A DNA stretch of 64,000 bases from Rotaria socialis (GCA_905331475.1 CAJNYU010000034.1:1-64000); one strand, 5' to 3'. Positions 34,171-47,680 are shown, counted from the stretch's first letter. Program-made: numbers and translations. Notes: generated from the sequence alone by a model not told the origin.

Positions 34171-37100
34171 AGAGGAAATACTAATAATAAATAGTAAACA
34201 TATTTAGAACTAATAACATTATATTGTTAAAATCTAGCATTGTAAGTTTCATGTTCATAAAAAAACGTTTAATTGCCATCGAATAAACATTTCAAGAAAC
34301 TAGTTAATCTAGCATCAATATAAGCTTTCAAGATTTTCGAATTTCTTTCCAAATCTATGATATTGGCTAAGAGTATACATGTTTAAAATCTAAAAAATAA
34401 TGAAGAGCTCCAAGATGTCATTTAGAAATTTGTAAACAATTAAGTTCTAAAGATGAACTAAATATTACGACAATAAACAAAAAGCTATTACCAATCATTA
34501 AAAATTAAGTAAGAATCATGTTTTTTTCCAAAGAGAAATATAGTTTTGCTAAGTGAAGACAACTGATAGTTGTAAAACTGTAGAAAAAGATCTAAATTAT
34601 TTCAATTTTATTTCCATAAAAAATGAATCCAGCAAAATAAACAAAAACTGATCGTTTATTGTTTTTTGTGTTGACAGGCTTCTTTTCTGAGATATTCAAA
34701 ACTATTGAATACCAAAAAACCATATTAAATAAAAAAATAATGTCAGCGTAAATATAAGTAATGTAGCTGCAAACGTTCGACAGTAGTGATAAAACTGTGC
34801 ATTGCAGAATGGTTTAACTTCAGTTGAAATGTCTGTTTGATAATAGAACACTAAAACAATCTAAATTGTTATTCATGCGGAATACAAGAACAATTTAATT
34901 TTGTTTATACTGACCGTTGACGCCCTAATAATTGTGTTCAGACTGTATATCACCACCGCTATGATTGCATAAAGTAAATACCATAAGTGGGTACCTGAGT
35001 CATCTACTTTGAGGTAGGAGTCCACTATCTAAAAGATCCTTTATACTTGTATTATGCTTTCAACAAAGTGAATTTATTTAATTAGAATACTCTTTCACAA
35101 TGTAGATTCTTTCTACTGAAACATCTTCATTTTGAAAGATATGTTAGTAAGTCGAAATAGAAAGAAAAAGTATTTTGTTTCATTTTGTTTTTTTTATATC
35201 TAGCATCGATCCGATGACTCCTCTCATAGTTTGGTAAAATAAATGAACCTATAAATACAAAAGCAAGAACACCGAGAGACAGAAGCGATCGATGTGAACA
35301 TTTAACATATTTGATAAAACTCAAACAGAAAGAACTGATCGATGTACCAAAAAGAACAATGAATATAGCACTGAAATGGAAAGATGTTGATCAAAGTTCT
35401 GATAAGTGACTGATTGTTGTTGATAATTATTATACAATACTCTTGCTTTATATTTAGCTTATGACAAGTGTCAACATGTAACTGATCCGACGTCAGAACA
35501 GGAAATGAAATCGTAGTGACTTGTAATTATGAGAATCAAATAGAAAAGCAACAAAACTATATGATTCATCATTATTCATTGCGAATTATTTAGTAATGTT
35601 TCATATTCATCGAAGGAATTACTTATCACATAAACATATTTTTTCGAAAGAATATTGCAACTTGTATGAATAAAAGTAGACTTCCTTCGCACAGAATTCA
35701 TATTAATGAAAGTAGTTTATGATAACGATTAACTGGATGAGTAGTGGTTCCCCTAGTTCATTTTTTCCAGAAACATCTCTTGAAAGTTTTCATGAATATA
35801 TTTAGTCTCTTGAAATTATTGAAAGAGTCTCTCAACAATTTGAAGTTACTAGGCACTCTCTCGAAAATTGATGAGAAAGTGTAGGAATGCAGTTGTCTTT
35901 CGCATCTATCAAAGTTGAAATGAAAATGATGACTTAAAAGCAAGCATTATGTTTTTAGTATAAATTTTATCGAACTTGCAAGTATCATTTATGTTGAACA
36001 CTCTCTCGATATACGACGCATTTTTTTAAACACAATTTATTTCGGCTGATAAAAATTCAACAGCATGATAAGAAATTGAACAAAAATGAAGAAATCGGTT
36101 TTAACGTAACGTTTGGAAGCTATTTAAAAAATGGTCAGAAAGTGGTTAAATTAGACTCAAAATGTCTGATTAGTTTCTGGGAATTTCTAAAAAATCCCAA
36201 GGAGTTTCTGTCATGAGCCATCGCGGTTAAGCTTATAGTGGACTCTCTGGGAAAATTTTTGCATGGAGACTTAACTAGACCCGCCGCTATCTTCGATAAT
36301 GATGCCTATTCAGTGATTTCATACATCTGAAATGTAACTACTGTAGATATGCCATATTTTTACATAAGAGAGACGAGAAAGTTGTTAAATAGATTTAATT
36401 TTAGCATCACGAGGTTTCATTGGGCTTCTGTTCGTTCAAAAGGACAGAAGACAAAGAGACGATTTTCTTTTTATTGAAGACTCACCCTTCCAGTCGGAGC
36501 ATAAAAATGATACAGTCAGCGGTGGACTCTGAGTGTCTGAATGGATTACTATTACCCCATTACATCCCCCTTAAATCCATCACTACACAGAGCACATTAT
36601 TGTAATTACTTTCAGCTATTATTCCATCAAGAAGAAATAATTATATGATAACAAAGAAAACAAGTTGTGCGCTTACATAATATGTAATTGAAAACTCCTT
36701 TGAAAAATGTTCAACACTGTAAGGGGACTTATAGCCAAATTACACATGAATAAAATTATTTTCTGTTTGAAAAAGGGATGTAATTATAAACTACAAATTT
36801 TGCACTAAACATATTTTCTCCAGAAGAATCTGAATAGTAGAAAAGACTAAATATGAAAGACACCTGCACTGCAGGTTGTGCAACTTCAGCACACAGAAGA
36901 ATCATTCCCAAAGGAATCCAGTAGAATTTTATGTGAACTCCCACAAAACCGACGAATTCTTATCGAATTCCGGTTTGAGGAACAACAAATATATGTCTAT
37001 TGTTGAAATTTTATCGCATTCTACAGTCAGGCTCAAAGGAACAAGCGATAGTTTCTATGCCCGGTACACGTTAAGATTTTTGTGGCTACCCAAAAATATG

Positions 37101-37673
37101 TTTCCTTTGATTCTTTTATATATTTCTTCACTACATATTTCACTGTTTCAAACCCAAAATATACAAAATTTTCTACAACATTGAGCTGTAAAGGTTTATA
37201 AATAATAGCATGCTGATTTTTTGTTCTACTTACAACAAAAATATATTTAACCAATAAATATGAACAAACATACGATCAATAATAAATTAGTACTTGTTTC
37301 TTTCGAGACTCAAAAGCTTACATGATTAGAATTCTATTTTGTATGAATCTGCACGCAGTTTTACAATTAAATCCGGAAGAAAATAAGAAAGAGGTTTTAG
37401 TGGTTTCATGCATTTTTCTCTCGTCAATCTCCAGACTGCAGAATACGAAGCTTTGCCATTATAGATCTTTGTCACAGCAAGTAGCTTAATCTTAAAAAGT
37501 AATCTGTTGAAAAAATAATAATATTAATGTATTAAAAAATTTCGGAAATGAAAAAAGTACGACAGATTAAAATATTGAAGGGAATTATAATATCATGAAC
37601 AAAAATTAGTTTCACGTTCCAGTGATTCCCTAAAGTAACAATGAATGAGTGACTAATGTCATAAAATAAGAAG
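34171..37673. other. AT-rich intergenic, nothing firm
   Basis: 3.5 kb without a recognisable gene. A minus-strand frame near 35130-35320 encodes one hydrophobic segment but lacks a good start and any family signature. Confidence 0.4.
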
Positions 37674-37680
37674 AAAAAAA
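37674..37680 (-). terminator. Pol III terminator of tRNA-Phe
   Basis: A run of seven T on the transcribed (minus) strand, five bases past the tRNA 3' end. This is the usual RNA polymerase III stop signal. Confidence 0.75.
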
Positions 37681-37684
37681 TTAA

Positions 37685-37695
37685 TGCCGTGACCC

Positions 37696-37752
<57 letters not shown>

Positions 37753-37757
37753 CCGGC
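37685..37757 (-). tRNA. tRNA-Phe (anticodon GAA)
   Basis: Reading the minus strand, a 73-nt cloverleaf forms. The acceptor stem is GCCGGGA paired with TCACGGC plus discriminator A, with a single G-A mismatch in the stem. The D arm is GCTCAGTTGGGAGAGC and the anticodon arm TCAGA-CTGAAGA-TCTGA carries GAA. The T arm is CCTGG-TTCGATC-CCGGG. The internal A box (TAGCTCAGTTGG) and B box (GGTTCGATCC) match the Pol III consensus. There is no intron and CCA is not encoded. The short protein frame overlapping it is only a shadow. Confidence 0.96.
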
Positions 37758-40231
37758 GAAAATTGTTGCTCGAAAAAGCAATAATAATTTGAAATAAAGC
37801 TTTTCTACAGGTTCTCTAGAAAACAAAAAATTTCTAGTCTGTGTAAGAATTTTTTTCCTGTTACTAAAATGACTAGTATTTTTCATGTCATGATATACCT
37901 ACATTAGAATCTATCAAAAAAATCAATCACTTCCTTTTCTGAGAGAAAACAGTGTGCGCCGATCTTTTTTTCATGAAAATTCGTCATATAGAGAGTTTAC
38001 ACTTGATCTTAAAGTTTTGACTCAGTAAAGAGAAAAACACTAAGAAATTTATCTAATAAAATTAAGACAATCTAAGTGCTACTCGTTGTCTGTGACTGAA
38101 TAGCAGAGAATTCCGTGAAATGAAAAGCAGCGATTTAATGTGTTTATGCATCAATTGATCTTATTCATCGATTAAGAATACTTTCCATATTTCGTATTCA
38201 TTCTTTAATTAATATTAACTGACTATAGTCTTCCGATAAGAGCAAATTAATAATTACTTAAGTTTGTGGATAATTATATTTCATTTACTCATAGTCAGAA
38301 TGGGTCGTTTGAATAATAATAAAATCTTTCTGTCATGGTCATCGATATAACAAAACGTTGAAGGCCTTCTCGCGTGTTCTTAACATAAATCTCGAATTGA
38401 ATTACTTCTTCCAATAGAAGTAACTCATTGCTTCGTATTGATAAATATATTGCTGTTGAAAGTTTTTTTCTCTATATGTTCTATGATACCAGTTCAATTG
38501 TTCATTTTGTTTAATGATTTTTTATAAATCTATACAGATCTTGAATTAATTCTTCTAAGCATTTCTATTTCTGAAAAATATTATTAAATAAAAATAATGT
38601 TATTTTCTTATTATTACCTCGAATGAATACGTTTGAAAATGCTTATAAAAAGAAAGTACAATAGCTTATCTGGATAAATAACAAACATATATATTGATCT
38701 TATAAAGCGGAATAACTTGCTAAGTTACATATTTTTATATTATGATTGAAATAATATGCTCCTAAGAAACTGAATCATTCATTGAAGTCTAAAATATATG
38801 AGGCGGTAGATACTAAATGATATGCTTAAAATTTTACAATCTACTCAGGACAGCTATTTTCTACACAAAGTCTTTCAAATGCTCAAATATTTACTGTGAA
38901 TCAATTGGAGTTTAGCTTTTGGGATACTTTCCAAACGATATATAACTCATTTTTTACAAGTTTTTCTGTCTTACAGAACGTTGCTGAAACATAATATTTG
39001 TTTTAATGAAATTTTGATAAATCATTTTTTCAGATCGGAACACAAAATTGCTCCAAAACATTCAAATGTGGTGACTTCTATGAGTTACAGAATGAATATG
39101 ACATAAAGTTGATATTTTGGAAAGATAAGATACAAATACTATATCGATGATATCGGCATACCTGCCAAAGTTAGCTATCGAGATGAACAGAAACAGAATA
39201 ACTAGAAAAACACCGAGAGTACTACGAAGTCAGAAATTTCTTTGACGATCGTAATGGAAAAAAAACAAGACAGCGTTGTAACAAATTAATTCTAAGAATA
39301 TAACACGCACCTTAGATTATGTACAAAGTGTTACCAAAACAGTACATTTCAGTAGATTTGTGAAATGATAAAATTGCATAGATACTTGATTTATCAGAAA
39401 CGATATGCCGCAAACAATATGGTCATTCTGTAAGTTTATGATGTTTAATCCTCGATGTACCATTGGAAAAGCTTATCTGTAGTCCCAAAAATACAACAGA
39501 AATATATTCAAAACACAAAGTCACAGATAACAAGAACTCGAAAAAATACAGAAATCTATGTTAACTGTCTGAAGAGAATATGTTGTTTTCTATGCAAGAA
39601 TCAGGTTGCGATAATCAAAGCAAGCAGAGCTAATGGTAGAAAAAAAGAACTACTTTTCTATAACTTTGCTCGTTAGAACATGCTGTGAGTCACTGCTAGT
39701 TCATATCGTCTAAAATTTATTTATGAGATTTAAGAATACAGTCAATCGCTGTTCTTAGTATCAAACATACACACACAAGATCAATGGTATGACTGATTAA
39801 AATATACATAGTTTCTCATTTGTTTTAGGATAAATGAAGTAATTGTCACTCCTCCATATTGATTGCTAAGCAAATAATTGCAAATTCCGTGCTACTCAAC
39901 TCAAACAACATTTCATTATTGTTGGCTAGAATCAATAGATTGATGTCAACAGCGATATCGATTCCTTATCTTAGAGGAACGTGAGTATTTATAAGTATGA
40001 GTAGCACGTGACAATCTTCTACTGGGAAATACTCTTTTTCATGGTTTCAAAAACTCTCACTCATACCACTACATTGCCATCGACTTATTTCCAGAACATT
40101 TTAGATAATCATTGATAGATATCACTCATTCACTTCCATTTTCGACAGTGATACAAACGTCACTCAAATCTAATAAGTTTTAATTTATTTCAGAAGAAAA
40201 CAGTTTCTTTTTGCTACGAATGATGAGTTTT
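37758..40231. other. AT-rich intergenic, nothing recognised
   Basis: 2.5 kb with short uninformative frames only. Confidence 0.5.
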
Positions 40232-41764
40232 CTATATTGAAGATGTCTTTTTCGCGTAGATCTCCGATAAACTCATCGAACTTTGAATTTGATCAGCTCC
40301 ATCAATTCCCAATTCCGTTGACAAGCGTCTGGCATTTTCAGCCGACAATTTATCGAATTTATGTTCGACCAATAGACGTCCTTCGCGAAGTAAAGCGGGA
40401 TCAATGCCTTTGATTTCACAATTAAATGTCGTAATAATTTGTTGATGCATTGCATCACCTAATAGACCATCGCTAAGATTCAAGAGGTTGCTAACGGCTT
40501 GATTCGGATTAATACTATCTTTGCGATTGAGTATAATATTTTCTGCATCTTCGATAATCAATATCGAATTTGGATATTGCATTAGAAATGGTAGAAATCC
40601 AGGTTTTGTCATTTCCTAAATCGAATCAAATTTGCATAGAAGAAAATCGAATTGAAACGCTTACTGTCACCAAATCTGGTGGTACATATATCAGACTTTT
40701 TTCTTTGACTTCATTAATCAAATACCGAATGTAATAAGTTTTACCAGTTCCCTAAAACAGCAAGAGTACATTTTTGATTCTGAGTTAATTAATAAAGCCT
40801 TATTTTTACTGGTGGTCCATGTAAAAAAGTGATACCGGTCGAATCAGCTTCGCATAGCCGTTTCAGGAGTTTTTCATGGACTTCCAAAAACCCATCGCCA
40901 TAATTCAAACGTAAATATTTAATCAGTGGTCGTTTAATTAAGATTGACGATGTATAAAAACCCGATTGTGGATTGTAACAAACCATTTGTAGACTTGTCT
41001 CCGTAATAGGAAATAGTTTGAATCTGCATAATTGATCAAGGATAGTTCGTGCTTGCTCAGCTGTTTGAGGAACATGATAAACCTATAAAAATGATACATT
41101 GAAACAGAACGTTGATGGAAGTCAATCAACAAAGACTAACAGTAATGGTATTAATACAGAAAAATACTTTTTCATCCAAATCTGGTTTGAGATCGAGTGG
41201 ATTGTCGAGTTCAGATTCATATGTGTGACCACCGGATAGATACACGGAGACAAAATCCCCCAAATCAATATAAATATCGGTATAGTAGGATATTTTCTTC
41301 TCATGAATATAGTACGTATTTGATATCGCGTCGTTCAGATTTACTTTGTACTGATCGATGAGATATTGGATAATACTAAGAAAAATGAGAAAAATTGATT
41401 ATACTGACAAATTTAATTGCAACGAACTTAAATAACTTCTCAATTCTAAAAAAAAGGATTCTCATATTTTACCAACTGCGTCTGTTTAAATAACACATCG
41501 ATGATAAACGTATAGTAAAATTTGCAAAAATACTTGCCTGGTAGTATGAGCTATAGCTGGTGTAATATTATTATTTTGGCGATATGCACAGATATTTGCA
41601 GTCATAACACACGGCAGTACTTGATACTTGATACTGAAGAATCGAATCGGATGAAGATTGCCAAGAGCTGCCATATCCATGAGGAGTTTTTCATAGTTTG
41701 ATGTTGTTTTTCGATCGACCAAACCTTGGTAGTTGGGTGTAATTTTTACTGAAGACGATGCCAT
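40232..41764 (-). CDS. AAA-family ATPase of bacterial type
   Basis: Five exons in phase: 41764-41538, 41375-41141, 41082-40810, 40751-40665, 40615-40232, giving 401 residues. The first intron uses a GC donor with the strong context CCAG|GCAAGT; the rest are GT-AG. The N-terminal half (about 1-220) is not recognised. The ATPase core follows: Walker A GPPGTGKT, split by an intron after GPP; Walker B ILIIEDAEN (about 285-293); sensor-1 region ITTFN; and the arginine-finger region DPALLREGR (about 345-353). The segment NLLNLSDGLLGD and the general pattern resemble single-AAA ATPases common in Bacteroidota rather than an animal family I can name. The substrate is unknown; it is probably a remodelling ATPase. 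Bacterial origin with later intron gain is an inference. Confidence 0.78.
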
Positions 41765-42090
41765 GATTTTATAGACGATAACTAACTATATATGCAAAAG
41801 AACACATATATATATGCATGAATGTATGTTGATATGACTCAGCATCATGATTAGTTGCCGTTTGTTGTGCAAGACTACTTTCTTTGTTATTGCGCAACAT
41901 TTTTGCAGAAGAAAATTGAAGTTTATTCTGTTCTGAAACTAATGGGCACGAGGTATTCAATAAGAGTAGTATATACTTGATATATTATCAAGCAATGTTC
42001 TGTTTTTCTGCTCATCTTTCTCGATTGTCTTTTGACAACACAAATGATTTAAGATATGCGATTGCCTTGTTTGGCCTGTTTTTAATTTAA

Positions 42091-43010
42091 ATAAATGCGG
42101 AAACATCGGATTTGCATCCGATTGTTATGTGTACTTCAAAAAGCGAAAATGTACACCCATTTTTTTCTATAAGGCATAGATATCATCAAGATACATCCCT
42201 TCTCACTAAATTACAAGGAGAAAATACAGGCATGCTAAGTTAGCATGGACCACACTGTATGCAACTCTATCCTGTGATCACTGACTCTACTCTCAGCGTG
42301 ATATAATATCTTTAGAGATCACAGAAATTGAGCTCAGATTCGTGTTCGCAGCTTCGAAAACTGGATAAGAACAGTTATTTTGAATGGTTTTATGTTTGTA
42401 TCTAGCAGGATTACGATCGTAAGCAGCCTCATGAATTTATTGAGATATATGATAGATACAGGCATCGGTATTTTCATAATAAATCATCAATAGTAATAGC
42501 TATCGAGTTCGGGATTTCACCTTTCGATAGTCTTTTTGACTAGCTACAAAACCAGGCATTTGAGAAACCCCCAAACTGCTGGTCATCTGAAGCATATCTA
42601 GGCAATTTGGTTTCTAGATGCAGTTTTTGTGTATTTTGAGACCTTTTTCAGTCAATGTTTCGTTAAAAAACTACGATTTTTTTCAAAACTAATATCAGAT
42701 TCAAAATCAGCGTTAAAAACTGAGTCGATCTATATATGTTGCGGATAATTCTGAGAAAAAAAAGTTTTTTTGAAAAATCCCTGTACTCCCCCGCAGGGAT
42801 GGTCTGATCAATAATGACAATTTTTTCGATAACTCAACCATTTCTTGACGGATCCTTCTCATCTTCGAACTCGACTGAGACATTGATGAGACTGAACTGT
42901 GTAGAAAATTTCATCATGATCTAACTCTCCTTTCGAAAGTTATTGTGTAAACGGACTGCCGGACGGACACACTGACCGATTCTAGAGTGTACTCACTTTT
43001 TGAGTACACA
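42091..43010. mobile_element. Dispersed repeat, copy 1 (non-coding, inverted ends)
   Basis: The first 0.36 kb is repeated, with only scattered differences, at 60947-61304, starting at AAATGCGGAAACAT. Near the left, 42128-42155 reads TGTGTACTTCAAAAAGCG. The reverse complement of 42984-43010 reads TGTGTACTCAAAAAGTG, so the ends are inverted repeats, and each can also form its own hairpin. No coding frame. The right limit is tentative because the second copy runs into an assembly gap. Confidence 0.75.
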
Positions 43011-43873
43011 AAAACGTAGTATTGATTAATGACTAAAAGGCATGTAGTAGTTTTCAATGAAATAAAATGCAATTAACTATTTTATTGTGATTCAGTCTTT
43101 TACTGAATGCTTTAAGTTAAAGAATATTTACTACGTTTAAGTCATATCAGCAGAAGATAAAGTTTTTTCTAATGATTCTATGGAACTTCGTTTAACTAGA
43201 TAAATAAAAGTTCAGTTTATATTTTTACAAATAAATGCACGTTATTATTTTCATTGGATGTTCTCCTGCATTGTTCGCTGGTTTTTGTAATCTTTTCAAT
43301 ATTGGAAATTAATGACTGAAAGCAAATGCTCGAATAATCCTAAAGAAAATTGGATAATCTTTTAATATTGAGAGTCAACACTGCATATTTCTTTAATGAA
43401 TTGATATCACAAAATATGTACGTGAAACGAGCGTGCTATATTTCCCCCTCATCTATAAATTGTTTAGCTCACAAGATGTTTTGCGAGGCATTTGAACATT
43501 TTTTTTCTATGAGATAGATTTATTATTTATTGTTAAAACTTCAGTTGAGATAACCTGAGTAAGCTGTAATTAAACGTGACTTAACAAGAACAGGTTTGTT
43601 AGTCTTACACGAGAGTTATGAGATTCTAGTATTTTTCTATTAATTCTATTCCGAGATATATTACATATATTTGCACATTATATGATAGATAAGAAAAATA
43701 AACAATCTCCATTATGATATCGATGTTTGAGAAGAGTTTTCATCCTATAAACATATTTAAACAACAAAATAAAAAGTGACTCATCGAAAATGATATTATC
43801 TTTATAAATTGTTGTTCGTATTCAGAACAGATACTAAGGAGATTTTGTTAAGCTTTCAGATAAAAAACAAAAC
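43011..43873. other. Intergenic, upstream of the Mpo1-like gene
   Basis: No coding signal; the downstream gene's promoter should lie here. Confidence 0.4.
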
Positions 43874-44461
43874 ATGGTTAAAACAATTGTATCTGGTGGT
43901 CAAAAAAGTAGTCTATCATTTTACGGTGGTTCACTGTGTGCCTGTGTGATTATAATTGCAAGTTTTATTATACAAACACGTAATAGTCCACCATTGAATG
44001 AGTACCTATCGAAAAATATATCCTCAAAAAAACCATATGAAACATTTCAAGAATTTTACCCTTACTATTTGAATGAACACCAAAAAGAAACGACTCGTCA
44101 ATTGCATTATATTGGTACAGCACTGTCTCTTGTTTACTTTTTGACAAAACCTATTCTGTCAATACCAATGCTAGCCGGTGGTTTAGCTGCATATTCAATA
44201 ATACCATTTGCTCGTCATTTATCAACCGGTCTTGTTGAAGTAATCTTATTTCTAACAATTTATATTACCGGCGGCAAACTTCTTACGAATTCTCTAATCA
44301 AAACCTGCGTTCCACTTCTAATAGGCTATGGTTTCTCTTGGATTGGCCATTTTGCTTTTGAACAAAATAAACCAGCTGCATTTATTTATCCAACTTATAG
44401 TTTCTTTGGCGATGTTCATATGATGTACGATGCTATGAAAGGATATAATTTTTCTTTTTGA
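43874..44461 (+). CDS. Mpo1-like (DUF962) membrane protein
   Basis: A single 195-codon frame. A first hydrophobic segment lies near residues 18-36, and about three to four more lie between 80 and 165. The family signature is clear: FYPYYLNEHQKETTRQLHYIGT (about 61-82) and, near the end, GYGFSWIGHFAFEQNKPAAF followed by YSFFGDVHMMYDAM (about 150-188). In yeast Mpo1 is an iron(II) dioxygenase of the endoplasmic reticulum that removes one carbon from 2-hydroxy fatty acids during alpha-oxidation. The conserved histidines of EH, LH and GH motifs are present here. The N-terminal 50 residues before the domain are an extension. The gene is intronless, and its stop is 190 bp from the convergent neighbour's stop. 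Confidence 0.85.
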   Translation: MVKTIVSGGQKSSLSFYGGSLCACVIIIASFIIQTRNSPPLNEYLSKNISSKKPYETFQEFYPYYLNEHQKETTRQLHYIGTALSLVYFLTKPILSIPMLAGGLAAYSIIPFARHLSTGLVEVILFLTIYITGGKLLTNSLIKTCVPLLIGYGFSWIGHFAFEQNKPAAFIYPTYSFFGDVHMMYDAMKGYNFSF

Positions 44462-44650
44462 TTTAATAAAAGGCACGATTTTCATTTGATTCGTAAACAT
44501 GTATTTTTCCAATGAGAAAAAAAACAAACGGCTACAATCAGAAAAAAGACTGCGACTAAATGTATGAAATATGAAAAACTAAAAATGACAAAAGGAAAAG
44601 GGATAGTACAAAACCTACACACATATACAGTATTGAAGGGAAAAGTTCTC

Positions 44651-47600
44651 CTAGCGCATGTGTTTTTTATCTTCTCGTTTGACGATTTGTTCTTTGAGAT
44701 CAAGTTCTTCAAAATCAGATTTCAACCAATCGAGCATATCCGAAAAAATAACAACACCATTGGAGGATGGATCCGATACACCTGGTAATGGTCGTTGACA
44801 ACTGAGAATTTCAGCATCTTCCTCGTCATTTGCTAGAGCATTTTCACTTGAAAACAAATCTTCATCATATTCAAGACAGTTCGATGCATATTGTTGTTGA
44901 TGAATTTTATAATGATTTTTCATACGATATGCCGATGGAATATATTGTTTGCAAATAGGACAAACACGTTTCTTTAATTCTTTTCTTGCACTCGCACAAC
45001 AATAATCAAATGGTAATATATCATTTTGTGTATGTTGCATAACAACACCATGAAATTGTATACGCTGAATTAATGAACCATAGAAAACACCTTTTTGATA
45101 ATCGCGTTCAGCCATTGCAATACCACGTGGCGTACGTTCGAATGGAATTGGTGCCGGAAGAAAACGATGAGGAAAAATTTGAATATAATTTGAACGCCAT
45201 GGACCACAGCATGAAATTGAATTACAACGAATTATTTGAATTGTATATTGCGTCTGAAGAACATGTGTGGCAGACCAATATCTAAATAAATTCCAGGATT
45301 ATTCCAAGCAAATTTCAATTGAAATGCTTACTCATCAATATCATATTTTGGTGGATCACGTAATAAGTCACCATCAGCTGTGAAACGTGGAGCACGAACT
45401 CGATCTTGATAATATTCATCGGTTTGTCGAATACGACGTTCAATTGCTTCTTCAGCTTCTTCTTCTTCGCATACACTAAAATATTGATAATAGAAAAAAA
45501 TTAAAATTTCACGAATAACTTCAATCATACCGATCTAAAAGATTATTCACAATAAGGTTAACATCAATTGACCGTAATTCTTCTTGAGTTGATGCAGGGG
45601 GATCAATATATTCAGCTACAACAGGATATTCATCGATAACAGATCCACACCAAACTTCAGCTAGAACTTCTCCAGCTTTTTTGAAATTAATTCGTTCTAA
45701 TTCAGGATTAACAGTGACACCAGAATCGTTTAAATGTGTACCGAAATGATCGTGAGGTAGAATAAGACCAGCTAAATCATGAGAGAGTGGTGCCATACGA
45801 CGTTCAACAACATTATAAGCTGATTGACCTGGTGCATGCGTAAGAACAAATAAAGCATCTAAATTATATTTTCGAAATTTTCTTATAGCAGCCACGAGTG
45901 TTTTAGGAAAGCGTGGATTTTCATCTGGACCACCATCGACTGTAATAATAACAATTGGTTTAACTTGTCCTGTATAATCGCGAGCTGATTTCTCGAATTC
46001 TTTAAGTCCAACAAGACGATCGAAATCGCATGTATGACTGTTAGCATCACTGCGATCATGTTTAGCCGAACGAATTGCAATATAAGTTGGACCCGAATAG
46101 CCAACATCGTTATTATCACTCATCATACAAGCAGCATAAACGCTGAAAAAGAAACGATTTGTGATCATCGTTTTTTTCTTTCTTTCTAGAAGAGTCTAAA
46201 ATAGTTACCTTGGCGTAAGTTGATGACGAGGAGCAACAGTCCAGTCGTGATCGGGTAAACGAACACGATAATCCAAATGCATAAGCATCGGTGCTTGAAT
46301 TTTTGCAGCAGGTAAACCAATGGGTACTTTACATTTATCATCTTGCGATAAGAAGAAAACAACTTCGTTGCCAAAAATACCAGCTAAATCTTTAATATAA
46401 CGAATTGTTGCTGTTGCAAAATGACCATCTGAAAACAAAAAATAAGTTTTTTATTGAATTTTTTTGATTAAAAAAGTGCGACTAACCTTCATGTTTGCTA
46501 TGTTCATCATTTTGAGCCTTTCGAAGACGTACAGGAACTGTTCGGACATGTTTTTTGCCATCAATTGAATTTGAACGATGTGGTAATAAACTATACAATA
46601 GAAAGATAAACATTCAATATTTACTGAATATTAACAAGCAAAAAAACTTACCGATAGTAAAGTGTTGATCGTTTAATATCATAACCACGTTCTTTTATTT
46701 TTTCACGTAGATCATCCAATGTTAAACAAGGACGTATTGTTTGTGAACGACGATTATCATCAGCAGCGCCACCCACTTTGGCAATTTCTTCAATAATTTG
46801 TAATAAATCTGGACATTCTTCTTCGATTGGCGGTCGTCCGATAATAGGTCGATAGATTTTATTTAATTCCAAAGCTAATTCTGGATTCTTTTCGCATAAA
46901 GCTTCAATTTTTCGCTGAAATAGAAACCAATGATTAGAATATTTATGTTCACATTTGTTTTTATTTACTTTTTTTATTTCACGATAACGCTTCTTTGCTG
47001 CTTGTTCAGCTTTGAGACGTTTTAAATCATTTGATTTTTTCTTTTGTTCAACTAAAAGCTTTTTCAATTGCTTTTCTTGTTCAGCTGTTGCCATGCCCAT
47101 ATTTTTAACTTGAACCAATTGTATAATACGCTCATTGATTTCATGAAGTTCTTTGGAAACTTTTTCTTGTGCTGGTGCTTTAGTGTTTTTAGCAAGAATT
47201 TCAGCTGCTGTACGAATTTTTTCAGACCCTTTTGGTGCTGGTGATGCAGGATCAAAATCTGGATCCGATGATTCATCTCGTTTTCGACGACGTTTTGTAA
47301 CACGACCACCATTTTCAAATTCAATTGTTGATTCGGTTTTCTTTTTACGTCCTCGGGTTTTCTTTACTGGTTCTTTTTCTTCACTATTATCATTAACATT
47401 TTCTTCTTCTACATCCATAGTAGATGTGCCATTCGCTTTGATTTTTTCAAGGTATTCATCAAGTTTTTGTTGAACTTTTTTTTCATCAGTTTTCGCTGAA
47501 TTCCATTCGGCTTGAGCTTCGGCGTGTGATATCTGAAATAAGGATGAGAGAAATAGTCGTTCATTGATTGACTGACTTATTCTATCTTACTTTTCGTGGC

Positions 47601-47680
47601 TTTTCAGCATGTGCTTTCATATAAGCATCGACAAAACTACGGTACAACGAGTAGCGAGCAGTTGGTTTACGTGCTGGCAT
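44651..47680 (-). CDS. Transposase-derived protein with C2H2 finger, function unknown
   Basis: Eight exons in phase: 47680-47591, 47532-46969, 46914-46652, 46590-46487, 46428-46209, 46142-45531, 45475-45332, 45281-44651, giving 875 residues. The N-terminal third is charged, with a basic cluster (TRGRKKK, TKRRRKRDE) and a coiled-coil-like Lys/Glu/Gln region, so it is probably nuclear. KRSTLYYRLLPHR is followed by the core: FFLSQDDKCKVPIG, then VIITVDGGPDENPRF, then VERRMAPLSHDLAGLILPHDHFG. Acidic residues in this order suggest an RNase H-like DDE fold. Near the C-terminus is CPICKQYIPSAYRMKNHYKIH, one C2H2 finger, and an acidic tail. From memory, uncharacterised invertebrate proteins share this layout. 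No terminal repeats flank it and the frame is intact with eight exons, so it looks like a host gene rather than a live transposon. Confidence 0.75.

Noticed and set aside
35127..35324. Minus-strand frame with a hydrophobic segment
   Set aside because: No good ATG, no family match and no splice partner found; too weak to list as a gene.
37659..37886. Protein frame over the tRNA gene
   Set aside because: Its only ordered part is the translation of the tRNA itself; the RNA folds perfectly and explains the conservation.
42091..43010. Helitron interpretation of the dispersed repeat
   Set aside because: It has a terminal hairpin, but no CTRR end follows and the two ends are inverted repeats, unlike Helitrons.
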